A stretch of DNA of 64,000 nucleotides from Phycisphaerales bacterium (lineage in GTDB: Bacteria > Planctomycetota > Phycisphaerae > Phycisphaerales > UBA1924), in assembly GCA_029260345.1 (NCBI GenBank), contig JAJDDK010000006.1, positions 186,001-250,000 of the forward strand, written 5' to 3'. Every line of letters starts with the position of its first letter. Position 1 is the first letter of the stretch. The notes under the pieces were generated by a model. It had not been told where the DNA came from. It did not search any database and worked only from the letters and a program-made list of their open reading frames with translations. Below, piece by piece: positions 26,639-35,769 of the stretch. A program made the position numbers and the translations under genes.

Positions 26639-28831
26639 ATGCCCGGTGAAAAAAACAAACTGGCGCGGATTCTTGTTCCGCTGATCATGATCGCTGTCGC
26701 CGCTGTCGTTGTCATTGCGATGGGGGTCAACGCAGCGCGCCAGAACACAGCGCCCCCAACGCCGCCAAACGCGAGCACGCCCGCGGAGGCAAACGCCAAC
26801 GATTCAACACCGACCGACTTCGATGATGTCGCGCCGCCGGAATCAGACCCGACCATCGCCGCAACCAGCGAACCGGCTGAGCCGGTAGTCGTGGATGTCG
26901 ATGTTGAAGAGCTTGTCGAATACGACGTTTTGAGCGCGCGGGTTGTGGATCAGGCTGGGCCGCTTGATTCCATCGGCGGGCTCGATCCCGATGGTTCGGC
27001 GACGATGGAAATTGATTTTTCAACCGCCGGCGCCGGCATCTCTTCCATCACACTGGCGCGCTATTTCAAAGACATCGACCGGGTCGACCACTACGAGGTG
27101 CAGTCGGAACGCACGTATCAGACCGGCGCCGGGCCAAGTGTGAGCGTGGTCTCGCTGGCGTCGCGCGCCGTCATTATCAATGGCGTGCTCGTTGATTTGT
27201 ATTCCACGACGCGCGGACGCATCTGGCGGCAGGTGGCGCCGGGCGCCTTCGAAGCCATCATCGAAACGGAAGCCGGCGACGCGATCGCACGAATCACCAA
27301 GAGCTACGCGCTGGAGCCGAATTCGTATGACGTTCGCGTTGATCAGAATCTGGAAAATCTGACCGAAACGCCGCTGACGATTGAGTGGATCCAGTACGGC
27401 CCGGTGGATCTTCCCGCCGACGGCCTCGGTTACGGAGGCGATACGCGGCGCGTGCGGTTTGGTTACCTGCTCGACCCGAATCGTGATCCGTCGCAGCAAA
27501 TTGTCGCGACCGAGCGCAAGCTGCATCGTCGTTCCAATGTGATCACCAGTCCGGAGGACGAGTTCGGACGCATCTGGCCAACCGATTACGCGATGGACAA
27601 TGGTTTGTCGCTCGTCTGGGCGGCGATGACGAATCGTTACTTCACGTTTGTGGTTCATCCGACCATTGACGAAGCCGCGGCGAAGTCAGGACAGCCGATT
27701 GACAAGAGACTGATTTTGGCCGCGAGTCGTGTGGATCGTGTTGTGGTTGGCACGCCGGGACAGAGCGGTGCGGATGATCAGGCAGTGGTCATGCAGTTGC
27801 GCAGCGCCGTGATGACGGTGCCGCCGGGTGACGGGGTCGATCTTGGGATCTCCGCGTACACCGGTCCGAAGTGGCGCAAGACGCTCGGCGAAAACCCGGT
27901 GTACTTGACGCTGGGTATGAACAAACTCGTCGTTTTCAACTTCGGCGGGCCATGCGCCTTCTGCACGTTCCAGCCGTTGGCGCGAGGGCTGCTGTACTTC
28001 CTTGGTTTCTTCCACGATCACATTCTGTACGACTGGGCGCTGGCGATCATGCTGCTCGTCGTTTGTGTGCGCGGCATCTTGCATCCGGTCACGAAAAAGT
28101 CACAAATCAGCGTGCAGCGGTTCAGCAAGCAGATGCAGAGCTTGGCGCCGAAGCAGAAGAAGCTGCAGGAGAAGTACAAAGACGATCCGAAGAAGATGAA
28201 AGAAGAGATGGCGAAGCTGATGCGCGAAGAGGGCGTCAACTTCACCGGCGCTCTCGGCTGCCTGCCGATGTTCATGCAATCGCCGATCTGGATCGCGCTG
28301 TACGCGATGCTTTTCTTCGCGTTCGACCTGCGCCATCAGGCGGCGTTCTTCGGATTGTTCCAGAAGGCCACCGGCGGCGCATGGGGCTTCCTGGATGACT
28401 TGAGCGCTCCGGATGGTTTTATCCAGTTCGGGGCCGGGTTTGATGTGCCACTGATGGGGCATATTTCATCACTGAATGTGTTGCCGCTCATGCTGGGTTT
28501 CGTGTTCTATGCACATCAGAAGTACATGACGCCGCCGCCGAGCGCTTCGCTTTCGCCGGAACAGGAAACACAGCAAAAGATCATGCGCGTGATGATGGTC
28601 GTGATGTTCCCGCTGTTCATGTACAACGCGCCCAGCGGTCTGTCGCTGTATTTCATCACGAACTCGACGCTGGGCATCTTTGAGAGCCGCTACATCCGGG
28701 CCCACATCGACAAAATTGATCTGGAGCCGAAGAAGCCGTCCACGGGGCGCAAACGCGTGGACAATCTGCGCGACAAGGCAGCGAAGAATCGTGGCGCCAA
28801 GACGCCGTCTTACAAGCAACGGAAGAAGTGA
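26639..28831 (+). CDS. yidC: Membrane protein insertase YidC/Oxa1
   Basis: A 730-residue inner-membrane insertase that places and folds proteins with or without SecYEG. The N-terminal helix (ILVPLIMIAVAAVVVIAMGV) is followed by an Ala/Pro/Thr-rich linker and a long periplasmic beta-sandwich domain, and then the conserved five-helix core starting near LARGLLYFLGFFHD, with KSQISVQRFSKQMQSLAPK and the hydrophilic coiled hairpin YKDDPKKMKEEMAKLMREEG, GALGCLPMFMQSPIW, and MMVVMFPLFMYNAPSGLSLYF. The basic tail (PSTGRKRVDNLRDKAAKNRG) suits ribosome contact. It is followed 3 bases later by mnmE, the usual neighbour. Confidence 0.96.
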   Translation: MPGEKNKLARILVPLIMIAVAAVVVIAMGVNAARQNTAPPTPPNASTPAEANANDSTPTDFDDVAPPESDPTIAATSEPAEPVVVDVDVEELVEYDVLSARVVDQAGPLDSIGGLDPDGSATMEIDFSTAGAGISSITLARYFKDIDRVDHYEVQSERTYQTGAGPSVSVVSLASRAVIINGVLVDLYSTTRGRIWRQVAPGAFEAIIETEAGDAIARITKSYALEPNSYDVRVDQNLENLTETPLTIEWIQYGPVDLPADGLGYGGDTRRVRFGYLLDPNRDPSQQIVATERKLHRRSNVITSPEDEFGRIWPTDYAMDNGLSLVWAAMTNRYFTFVVHPTIDEAAAKSGQPIDKRLILAASRVDRVVVGTPGQSGADDQAVVMQLRSAVMTVPPGDGVDLGISAYTGPKWRKTLGENPVYLTLGMNKLVVFNFGGPCAFCTFQPLARGLLYFLGFFHDHILYDWALAIMLLVVCVRGILHPVTKKSQISVQRFSKQMQSLAPKQKKLQEKYKDDPKKMKEEMAKLMREEGVNFTGALGCLPMFMQSPIWIALYAMLFFAFDLRHQAAFFGLFQKATGGAWGFLDDLSAPDGFIQFGAGFDVPLMGHISSLNVLPLMLGFVFYAHQKYMTPPPSASLSPEQETQQKIMRVMMVVMFPLFMYNAPSGLSLYFITNSTLGIFESRYIRAHIDKIDLEPKKPSTGRKRVDNLRDKAAKNRGAKTPSYKQRKK

Positions 28832-28834
28832 CCG

Positions 28835-30166
28835 GTGCGCCTCGGCGATACGATCGCCGCGATTGCTTCGGCGCCGGGCCGGTCGGCGCGGGGAATCGTT
28901 CGCGCTTCTGGTCCGCACGTTCAGACGCTCCATCAAACTGAGTTGTCAGCAGATTGGCCCGGGCGCGGTGGCGCCATCAGGCGATTGCGATTGGGTGGCG
29001 GGATCGTGCCGTGCCTTGTGATGACGTACGCGGCGCCGCACTCCTACACGGGTGAAGACACGATTGAGTTTTTGTTGCCGGGGAATCCAGCGCTCCTGGA
29101 GCGCGTTCTGGCGCGATTGACGGAGTCGGAAGGCGTTCGTCGCGCGGGGCCCGGCGAATTCACCGCGCGTGCGTACTTGAACGGTCGCCTCTCGCTCGAT
29201 CAAGCGGAAGGCGTGGCGATGACAATCACGGCGCGCAATGAAGAGGAATTGAACGCAGCGCAGCGCGTTTTGCGCGGCGCCGCGGGCGCGCGGTACGACG
29301 CCATTGCGGAGTCCATTGCCCAGGCGCTGGCGCTTGTCGAGGCCGGCATCGACTTCACCGATCAGGAGGACGTCGTCGCGATCGCGCCGAATGAACTGTG
29401 TGATCGTCTCACCGTCATTGCGACGTCCTTGCAGGAGTGCCTCGGCGGAATCCCGCAGCGCGAACGTTCCGGTACTGCGCGTGTGGTGCTGGTGGGACGC
29501 CCAAACGCCGGCAAGAGCACGCTTTTCAATGCGCTGCTCGGGCGCGAACGGGCGGTTGTTTCGGATGTCGCGGGCACGACGCGAGACGCCGTTGTTGAGC
29601 GCGTCGATCTGTCAGATGCGGCGCCCGGCGCTGGCGAGATTGAACTTGTCGATCTTGCGGGTTTGGACGAATCGTTGACCCATGGCATTGATCACGCGTC
29701 GCAAGCCGCGGCGTTGCGGGCGATTGGTGAAGCGGACGCGATCATTCATTGCGATCCCGATGGTCGATTTGATGTGAAATTTGAATCGCCGCACGCGCCA
29801 ACGTTGCGCGTGCGCACAAAGGCGGATTTGCCGACTTCATCCCCAATGCGAGAGGAGCTCGCCGTCTGCGCCCTCGATGGGTGGAATCTCAGCGCGCTCA
29901 AGCGAGCAATTGCCGATGCCGCCGGTGGCTCCGCGAGCAGTGCCATGGCGGCGCGGCATAGCGAGGCTTTGCGAAATGCGAATCGAACCATTATCGATGC
30001 GCGAGATCGAGTCAGTGCGCAGCAGGACGTGCGGCATCTTGAAGATGTTGAGATTCTCGCGATGAATCTGAGGGAAGCGCTGGATCACGTCGGCTCAATC
30101 ACCGGGCGCGTGACGCCGGACGATGTGATCGGCCGCATTTTTGCGAGTTTCTGTATCGGAAAGTGA
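28835..30166 (+). CDS. mnmE: tRNA uridine-5-carboxymethylaminomethyl modification GTPase
   Basis: A 443-residue GTPase that works with MnmG to modify U34 of tRNAs using methylene-THF and glycine. The N-terminal domain has [19 protein letters not shown] and [10 protein letters not shown]; the helical domain contains [21 protein letters not shown]; the G domain has [17 protein letters not shown] and DLAGLDES (the usual DTAG-like G3 is changed to DLAG); and the C-terminus ends with FCIGK, the conserved catalytic Cys motif. The G4 motif reads RTKADL. It is slightly shorter than usual. GTG start at 28835 directly after yidC, so the two are translated from one message. Confidence 0.95.
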   Translation: MRLGDTIAAIASAPGRSARGIVRASGPHVQTLHQTELSADWPGRGGAIRRLRLGGGIVPCLVMTYAAPHSYTGEDTIEFLLPGNPALLERVLARLTESEGVRRAGPGEFTARAYLNGRLSLDQAEGVAMTITARNEEELNAAQRVLRGAAGARYDAIAESIAQALALVEAGIDFTDQEDVVAIAPNELCDRLTVIATSLQECLGGIPQRERSGTARVVLVGRPNAGKSTLFNALLGRERAVVSDVAGTTRDAVVERVDLSDAAPGAGEIELVDLAGLDESLTHGIDHASQAAALRAIGEADAIIHCDPDGRFDVKFESPHAPTLRVRTKADLPTSSPMREELAVCALDGWNLSALKRAIADAAGGSASSAMAARHSEALRNANRTIIDARDRVSAQQDVRHLEDVEILAMNLREALDHVGSITGRVTPDDVIGRIFASFCIGK

Positions 30167-30173
30167 TCGCCGC

Positions 30174-30521
30174 TTAGCCGGTGCGCTCGATGCGCTGTGC
30201 CACTTCGGCGAGATAGCTCTCGAGATAACGGTCAATGAACGCGTCAATCGAGCGGGCCGTGGCTTCGTGGTTCATGCCCCAGCACACGGCGCGTAAATCG
30301 TGAAAATCAAGATCGACTTGCACGATCAAGTCATTCTCAATCACAAACGCTGAAGGCACCTGATCGCCAAGATTCGCCGAGAGGGCGTTCACGCCCGGGC
30401 CGCCCACGCTGACAACCGGCAGCGACTGAAGCTCTTCGTTGTTCAGATACCACACATCGGAGACGACCAGCACATCAAACGCCAGTTCATCGCCATCGTT
30501 GCGCTCGCACCAGTCGAGCAT
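30174..30521 (-). CDS. Uncharacterised protein downstream of NAD(P)HX dehydratase; true start unclear
   Basis: From the first ATG (30521) the product is 115 residues (MLDWCERNDGDELAFDVLVV ... IERTG), rich in strands and acidic residues. The coding frame clearly continues upstream without a stop to 30713, and the protein sequence there is also sensible (RYRFAIETHSEELASFP, DLDRLVLIVTGAHLRAE). No ATG, GTG or TTG exists in that stretch; the only overlapping candidate is an ATT at 30677 that overlaps the stop of the preceding gene. So translation may begin at a rare codon coupled to the upstream gene, giving about 167 residues, or the gene is truncated. No family recognised. Confidence 0.6.
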   Translation of the reverse strand: MLDWCERNDGDELAFDVLVVSDVWYLNNEELQSLPVVSVGGPGVNALSANLGDQVPSAFVIENDLIVQVDLDFHDLRAVCWGMNHEATARSIDAFIDRYLESYLAEVAQRIERTG

Positions 30522-30669
30522 GTTCTCGCGCAGCCGATACGCGAGCGGCCGATCGCCGCTTTCGGCGCGAAGGTGTGCACCAGTGACGATGAGGACGAGT
30601 CGGTCCAGATCAATGGGGAAGGACGCGAGTTCTTCAGAGTGCGTTTCGATAGCGAAACGGTACCGAGAA

Positions 30670-31602
30670 TTACGAATCGGCGCCGTTGCGCAGCGACTCC
30701 AGCGCGGCGGGAATCAGGTCCGCCAGTTCCATCGCCAGCAGACCGGCGGAAGCATCGTGCTCGCTTCGCCACTGAGCCGCGGCAGCCGCGTGCGCGACGA
30801 CGCCAATACGCGCAAGGTCGTAAAGCGAAAGCCGGGCGCCCGAACCAAATTGCGCCACCAGCCCCGCGATCACACCAGTGAGGACATCCCCGGTTCCAGC
30901 GGTGGCAAGCGCCGAGTCCGCCGCCGCACTCGCCCAGGATTGCACTCCGTCAGACACGATCGTGTGCGCGCCTTTCAGCACCACAATGCAGCCGAGGCGC
31001 TGCGCGAGCTGCTCCGCCGCGTCCTGTCGCCTATCTGGATCTGTCGGGCTTGCGGTCAGGCCGAGCGGTTTGGCGAGCCGCGCGTATTCACCGGGGTGGG
31101 GTGTGAGAATCGCCGCGGCGCGAAAATCGCGATGCAGATCCGTCACCGCTGCAAGATTGTTCAGTGCATCAGCATCCATCACGACCGGGCATTGCTGCTG
31201 ACCAACCGCGCGCAGGGTGAGCGCTTCCGCCGGTGCGCTCACGCCCAGGCCAGGTCCGATGGCAACGCAGTCACATGATTCGAGCGCGCGATCAAACACC
31301 TCCGCCGCCTGATGGGCGACGATGGCGCCGCACTCATCGACCGGCAGCGCCATGCCGGTGGCGGATGGCGCAATCACCAACCCCGCCGGCAGAATCGGCT
31401 CCGGCATGAGGAGTTTCGCAAGTCCTGCGCCGGTCCGCAGCGCCGCGACCGCGCACATCGCCGGTCCGCCAATCATCGTGGCGCGGCCGGGTTCATTGCT
31501 GACCTGTCCGCCAATGATCGCGACCGTCCCAAACGTCCCCTTATGCCCGGCCGAATCGCGCGAAGGAAGTTGCGGAACATCTGATGCGCCAAATGCGCTC
31601 AC
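30670..31602 (-). CDS. ADP-dependent NAD(P)H-hydrate dehydratase (YjeF C-terminal family)
   Basis: A 310-residue ribokinase-like enzyme that repairs NADHX and NADPHX back to NADH and NADPH. Evidence: HKGTFGTVAIIGGQVSNEPG at the start, GAGLAKLL, the conserved DADALNNLA, ILTPHPGEYARL, VVLKGAHTIVSDG and TAGTGDVLTGVIAGLVAQ with the catalytic GTGD segment. The N-terminal epimerase half of the fused YjeF protein is absent, so this is the single-domain form. Its GTG start overlaps the preceding stop as GTGA, which implies translational coupling to the transglutaminase-like gene. Confidence 0.92.
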   Translation of the reverse strand: MSAFGASDVPQLPSRDSAGHKGTFGTVAIIGGQVSNEPGRATMIGGPAMCAVAALRTGAGLAKLLMPEPILPAGLVIAPSATGMALPVDECGAIVAHQAAEVFDRALESCDCVAIGPGLGVSAPAEALTLRAVGQQQCPVVMDADALNNLAAVTDLHRDFRAAAILTPHPGEYARLAKPLGLTASPTDPDRRQDAAEQLAQRLGCIVVLKGAHTIVSDGVQSWASAAADSALATAGTGDVLTGVIAGLVAQFGSGARLSLYDLARIGVVAHAAAAAQWRSEHDASAGLLAMELADLIPAALESLRNGADS

Positions 31603-33110
31603 CGCGCGGCGCCCTTGGCGGCGTCATCGATTGATTCGACGTCAATCTCAAGCCGCCCGAGCAGAGGCGCCAGCGCCGCCATCGAATTGATCATCTCATC
31701 GTCGGCCATCGATGAGAGCGTCACCGCAATGTGCGTTGCATCGAACGCCGTGGCGCCGGGAAGCGTCGCGTCGTAGTCAACCCATCGCCATTCGCCTTTG
31801 TCGTCCTCAATCAGCGCCTGCGTCCACATGTGATAACCAAAGATGCGCGAACGCCCCGCGAATTCTTCCGCATAAATCAATCCGCCGACCACGCGGCTCG
31901 GGATGCCGACTGCGCGCATCATCGCCGCGAGCAGCGTCGCATGTTCCGTGCAGTCGCCTTCCGCCGTGCGCGCCGTTTCCGTGGCGGACGCGAACCCGAC
32001 CTGAAGGCCTTTCTCCGTGATGTACCCATGCACGAAACGGCGCATGCGCTCGGCCATTTCAGCGCGGGGCATCCGGTAGTTCTTGTTGATCGCGCGCTCC
32101 GCGAGAGACATCACCAGCTTGTTGCGCCAGTCCAGCATGGCCGGGCCATTGCGGTATCGCGGGTCCGTCAGCACCGAGCGGTCTTCGTATTCCTCGCCGG
32201 CCAGATCGACCGTCACCCGCGCTTGCTGCGGCGACAGGCGCTCCACACGCTGCGCCGACGTTTGCGGCAGATCAGGAAGCTCGCCATCCGGCACGCTCAA
32301 GACATACGTCGCGCTTCGCGTCTCACGCGGGTTCGCAATCGAACGATTGGGCTTGATCAGCGTGCTGACGAGAATCTCCGTCGGCTCGATCTTCGCGAGC
32401 GCGAGTTCGCGCTCTGAGAGTGAAACCGTCATGTCAATCGGTCCGATGCCAAACTCGGTGATCACCGCGAGCGCATCTTCCGTCAGATATTCAGTCGAGG
32501 AAATCCCTGGCGCTACGCTTTGCTCTGTGCGCACGGCGATGGCAGGCACGCGTTTTCCGACCGCTTCCACAATTTCCTCACCGATGACCGTCCCCGACAC
32601 GCGCATCGGGCTCGGCCCATTCGTCGCATCAATCGTGCGATATTCAAACGTCTTGGCGCCCTCTTTGAGCTTCTGCGCGACAAAGCGCCGAGCCGCGGCG
32701 GGCGTCAGCCACTCGCCCTTGATGTGATCAAGTGTTTCAATCGTGCTTCGTCCGCCCTGATTGATCGTCGCCTTGATGCCGTTTGGCTCCCAGCGATACG
32801 TCGAGGTGATGGGTTCGGCGCCGAGCTTCTGCATGTTTGTCAATTCATACGGCTGACCGTCGTACGTTTCGTAGAACTCGGTCTTCAGATCGACGGCGAT
32901 GGTGAGGTCGCCGCGCGCCACTTCGATGTGCACTTCGGAGATCGTGCGAAAGCCGATCGTCGTGTCGATTTCCTGAAAGTGCATCCAACCGGCGCGGTCC
33001 TCGCCGAAGCGAATCACGTACCAGCGGTCGATATCCGCAAACGCCGCGGCGGGCAGGGCGACAAGCAGGGCAAACATCGCAAGAGCGATACGGGAGGGCT
33101 TCAAACTCAT
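31599..33110 (-). CDS. Secreted transglutaminase-like protein
   Basis: About 503 residues. A signal peptide (PSRIALAMFALLVALPAAAFA) is followed by a long beta-rich region (DRWYVIRFGEDRAGWMHFQE ...) and then a C-terminal transglutaminase-like core: nucleophile in EGDCTEHATLLAAMMRAVGIPSR, His in FGYHMWTQAL and acid in WVDYDATLPG. The Cys-His-Asp triad is complete, so it may cut or crosslink peptides in the periplasm. The N-terminal region resembles domains often seen fused to such cores in planctomycetes. Start at 33110 (or ATG at 33134, 8 residues longer). It overlaps the NAD(P)HX dehydratase start by 4 bases. Confidence 0.85.
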   Translation of the reverse strand: MSLKPSRIALAMFALLVALPAAAFADIDRWYVIRFGEDRAGWMHFQEIDTTIGFRTISEVHIEVARGDLTIAVDLKTEFYETYDGQPYELTNMQKLGAEPITSTYRWEPNGIKATINQGGRSTIETLDHIKGEWLTPAAARRFVAQKLKEGAKTFEYRTIDATNGPSPMRVSGTVIGEEIVEAVGKRVPAIAVRTEQSVAPGISSTEYLTEDALAVITEFGIGPIDMTVSLSERELALAKIEPTEILVSTLIKPNRSIANPRETRSATYVLSVPDGELPDLPQTSAQRVERLSPQQARVTVDLAGEEYEDRSVLTDPRYRNGPAMLDWRNKLVMSLAERAINKNYRMPRAEMAERMRRFVHGYITEKGLQVGFASATETARTAEGDCTEHATLLAAMMRAVGIPSRVVGGLIYAEEFAGRSRIFGYHMWTQALIEDDKGEWRWVDYDATLPGATAFDATHIAVTLSSMADDEMINSMAALAPLLGRLEIDVESIDDAAKGAAR

Positions 33111-33197
33111 GGTGTCTCGAATCATGTCGTTCATTGTGTACCAATGGGGCTCATCCTGCGCGGCGCCATCCGTGACGGCTGCCTACGCTGCCTCACC

Positions 33198-34013
33198 ATG
33201 ATCGACACGCACTGCCATCTCACTTTCCCCCAGTACGAAGGCCGGCTGGATGAGGTTCTGGCCGACGCCGCGGCGGTCGGCGTGACCGGGGCAATCACGA
33301 TCTCCACCACCACGCAGGACTGCCTGGACGCGCTGGCCATCGCCGAGCGGTTCGACAACGTCTGGTGTTCGGCGGGGGTGCATCCGCTGTACGCCGACCG
33401 CGGGCCGCACGTGTGGGAGAACCTGCGCCGCGTCGCCAAGCACCCGAAGTGCGTCGCGTGGGGGGAGCTCGGGCTGGACAACCACTACGACAAACCCGCG
33501 GCGGAGGTGCAGCGCCGTGTGCTCACCGAAGAACTCGCGTTCATCGAAAAATGCATGAAGGAGGACGGGATTGATCTGCCCGTCGTGGTTCACTGCCGCG
33601 ACGCATTCGCGGATCTGATCCCGATTCTGAAGGACGGCCCCGTCGCGCCGGAGCGCCACGTCTTCCACTGCTTCACCGGCGGGCCGGAAGAAGCCCGCAT
33701 GGTGCTGGACTTCGGCGCCTGGATTTCATTCACCGGCGTCGTGACGTTTGCGAACGCCCCCGAAGTGCGCGAAGCCGCGAAGCTGGTCCCCGCGGACCGC
33801 ATCATGGTGGAGACGGATGCGCCGTTCCTGACGCCGGAGCCGCATCGGAAAGTGCGGCCGAACGAGCCGAAGTATGTGATGGATACGGCTCGGTTTTTGG
33901 CGGAGGTGAGGGGGGAGGAGTGGGGGGAGTTCGTAAATCAACTAGACGTGAGCGTGAACTCATTTTTCGAATTGCTTGGTGGTTCAATCAGTCTGAGTTC
34001 GCAGAAGCACTAA
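33198..34013 (+). CDS. tatD: TatD-family metal-dependent deoxyribonuclease
   Basis: A 271-residue TIM-barrel hydrolase. MIDTHCHL gives the first HxH metal site; WCSAGVHPLYA, WGELGLDNH (Glu), VVHCRDAF and HCFTGGPEEA supply the others, and VETDAPFL ends the site. TatD proteins are DNA exonucleases tied to repair and apoptosis-like DNA degradation. Upstream in-frame extensions overlap the opposite-strand gene and are not needed. The last 30 residues (QLDVSVNSFFELLGGSISLSSQKH) are less typical, and base composition drops from about 33,930 on, so the 3' end of this gene appears to be the left junction of a horizontally acquired island. Confidence 0.92.
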   Translation: MIDTHCHLTFPQYEGRLDEVLADAAAVGVTGAITISTTTQDCLDALAIAERFDNVWCSAGVHPLYADRGPHVWENLRRVAKHPKCVAWGELGLDNHYDKPAAEVQRRVLTEELAFIEKCMKEDGIDLPVVVHCRDAFADLIPILKDGPVAPERHVFHCFTGGPEEARMVLDFGAWISFTGVVTFANAPEVREAAKLVPADRIMVETDAPFLTPEPHRKVRPNEPKYVMDTARFLAEVRGEEWGEFVNQLDVSVNSFFELLGGSISLSSQKH

Positions 34014-34120
34014 TACCCTAGAATAATGAACGTATAGCTGTTGATCTCCGAGAATCCAAGCTATGTTGTTATGATGCTCGGTACGAAGCAACGTAGTATC
34101 CGTTTTACTAGGAGAGTCAA

Positions 34121-34879
34121 ATGCCTTTTTGGGGATCTGAAAAGCTGCGAAACAAGCTGGATGACTTGGTGACGCCCAGCAATCCTGCTTCCGTGACACA
34201 GGGCAGTATAGAACTCAGGATGGGACGTGAAGCTTTTGTAACAGGGCGCGGCGGCGAACGCATCGTCCTTGAAAATGACGGAGAAGACTTTGTTATACCA
34301 CCCGGTCAATTTGGCCAGCTTCTTACTCTCGAGCGCGTAAATGTGCCCTTGGAAGCCATAGCATTCATATCCATAAAATTCCGGCACAAACTTCGTGGGC
34401 TTGTAAACGTATCCGGTTTTCATGTAGATCCTGGATACAATGGTTGGCTTGTATTGTCAGTTTATAACGCAGGCGCAGAGAATATTCGATTGTCGAAAGG
34501 GCAGGCGACCTTTCTGATTTGGTACGCTGATTTAGATAGTCCAATGGCTGAAGGCGATAAGTACCTAGGAGGACGAGGTCAATCGGAACGAATTCCAGAC
34601 GAATATATAATGCAGATTGATGGAGACATTGCATCGCCAGGTTCGCTTCAAAAGCAGATGCAGGGTATTGAGGAAAAGGTGAGAAACAACCGATTCATTC
34701 TTGGCTTAATCGTTGTGATTGTCGTCGGCTCATTTTTGGTGCCGGCATTGCGAGCGTGGACTGATGGGATTTTCACTCGCACTAAACAAATCGAAGATCC
34801 GGAACGCCAAGCCACGCCGAATAATTCCGAACACACAGGCAATCAAGGCCCTGATGGTGTGAGTTCAAAAGATTCGTAA
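34121..34879 (+). CDS. Membrane-anchored dCTP deaminase/dUTPase-fold protein, catalytic Glu missing
   Basis: A 252-residue protein; ATG preceded by AGGAGA. Residues about 26-138 match the dCTP deaminase/dUTPase beta-fold: TQGSIELRMG, IPPGQFGQLLTLERVNVPLE, FISIKFRHKLRGL and FHVDPGYNGWLVLSVYN then RLSKGQATFLIWY. In dCTP deaminases the block reads IDPGWSGCIVLEFYN; the catalytic Glu is Ser 113 here and the SSxxR loop is changed to FRHK. Asp 103 and Tyr 105 (of the HVDPGY stretch) remain, as in dUTPase motif 3. A coiled stretch precedes one membrane helix (about 192-210), then a polar tail. It looks like a nucleotide-binding sensor or a changed enzyme. The 3' end overlaps the MazG-like gene by 37 bases, tail to tail. 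Confidence 0.75.
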   Translation: MPFWGSEKLRNKLDDLVTPSNPASVTQGSIELRMGREAFVTGRGGERIVLENDGEDFVIPPGQFGQLLTLERVNVPLEAIAFISIKFRHKLRGLVNVSGFHVDPGYNGWLVLSVYNAGAENIRLSKGQATFLIWYADLDSPMAEGDKYLGGRGQSERIPDEYIMQIDGDIASPGSLQKQMQGIEEKVRNNRFILGLIVVIVVGSFLVPALRAWTDGIFTRTKQIEDPERQATPNNSEHTGNQGPDGVSSKDS

Positions 34880-35769
34880 TTCACACATCGTTTCGTCGCA
34901 TCGCCAATGAAGATGCCACCTTTGTTCGCAACCATCTTTCGCCAAACTGAATAGCCTGCAAGGATCGCAGTTTCCCATTCTCGGTACGTGCGGTCGCGAA
35001 CTTCAAATGGACGCGTCATCGTCTTGATAGCTCGCAGAAGGTCGAAATCGACGGAATTGATCCCATCAAAGAATGAATAGTCCCGTGCAATTCCGAAGAC
35101 AAGCGCGGAAATCGCTTCCTCGGTGACGGCTGCACGAGCGCCGTCCTCCACTTCGTCAAGCCGCGGGTTGGATTTTCGCTTGCAACCCATGAGCTTTCTG
35201 CTGACTGGAGACCATCCAAGCATGATCGCGTTTGTCAAATGAAATACATCGTGGAACCGATACCCGTCATTTGCGTGAGCGTTGTCGGTCAATGGATCTC
35301 CGAGTGACTCTCCATTTGTCGTCATTTGTAGCTTGGCTTGGCCGGAGATTGCAATCTCTCTGAATTCGACTCGCAGTTCGCGCGGAAGTTGTTCCGAGGA
35401 CTCAAATCCCTCGTCGTAATGACGAGCAGGTATAAGCATTCCTTGGTGCTTCGATGGCGAATTCGATGGCCAGCGCTCATGCAGTTTGGCAAGATTTTCT
35501 TGTGCAATATCTTCAAGGTCGAGCCCCGCTTTTCTTGCAATCGTTGCGAGGTACCAAAGCACATCGCCAATCTCTTCCGCTACTTGGTCTTGAAACGGTC
35601 GGTATTTACGACCATCGCGAAGGTACTTTTTGTACTCCGAGAGAAGTGAGCCGACCTCGCCTGCTAATCCTAAAAGTGGAACCGTATTCGAGGTGAGGTC
35701 ATCCGAAGGAGATTGGTCGGTAGCTGCCGCCAGTTCTTGATACTCACGAAACCCTAATGACTCAGGCAT
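34843..35769 (-). CDS. Two-domain MazG-like nucleotide pyrophosphohydrolase
   Basis: A 308-residue protein. The ATG at 35769 has a perfect GGAGG 6 bases upstream and overlaps the preceding stop by 8 bases. Residues about 8-100 are an all-helical MazG-like domain: PLLGLAGEVGSLLSEYKKY (first metal Glu pair) and QVAEEIGDVLWYLATIARK (EExxD motif), so hydrolysis of a nucleoside triphosphate to the monophosphate is likely. Residues about 115-300 are a second domain with GYRFHDVFHLTNAIMLGWSP, KLMGCKRKSNPRLDEVEDG and ARAAVTEEAISALVFGIARDY, a pattern I associate with uncharacterised MazG-linked proteins. Last gene of the operon, facing the dCTP-deaminase-like gene. Confidence 0.8.
   Translation of the reverse strand: MPESLGFREYQELAAATDQSPSDDLTSNTVPLLGLAGEVGSLLSEYKKYLRDGRKYRPFQDQVAEEIGDVLWYLATIARKAGLDLEDIAQENLAKLHERWPSNSPSKHQGMLIPARHYDEGFESSEQLPRELRVEFREIAISGQAKLQMTTNGESLGDPLTDNAHANDGYRFHDVFHLTNAIMLGWSPVSRKLMGCKRKSNPRLDEVEDGARAAVTEEAISALVFGIARDYSFFDGINSVDFDLLRAIKTMTRPFEVRDRTYREWETAILAGYSVWRKMVANKGGIFIGDATKRCVNYESFELTPSGP

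Noticed and set aside
32520-33197. Upstream extension of tatD
   Set aside because: Antisense to the transglutaminase-like gene; MIDTHCHL at 33198 is the normal start.
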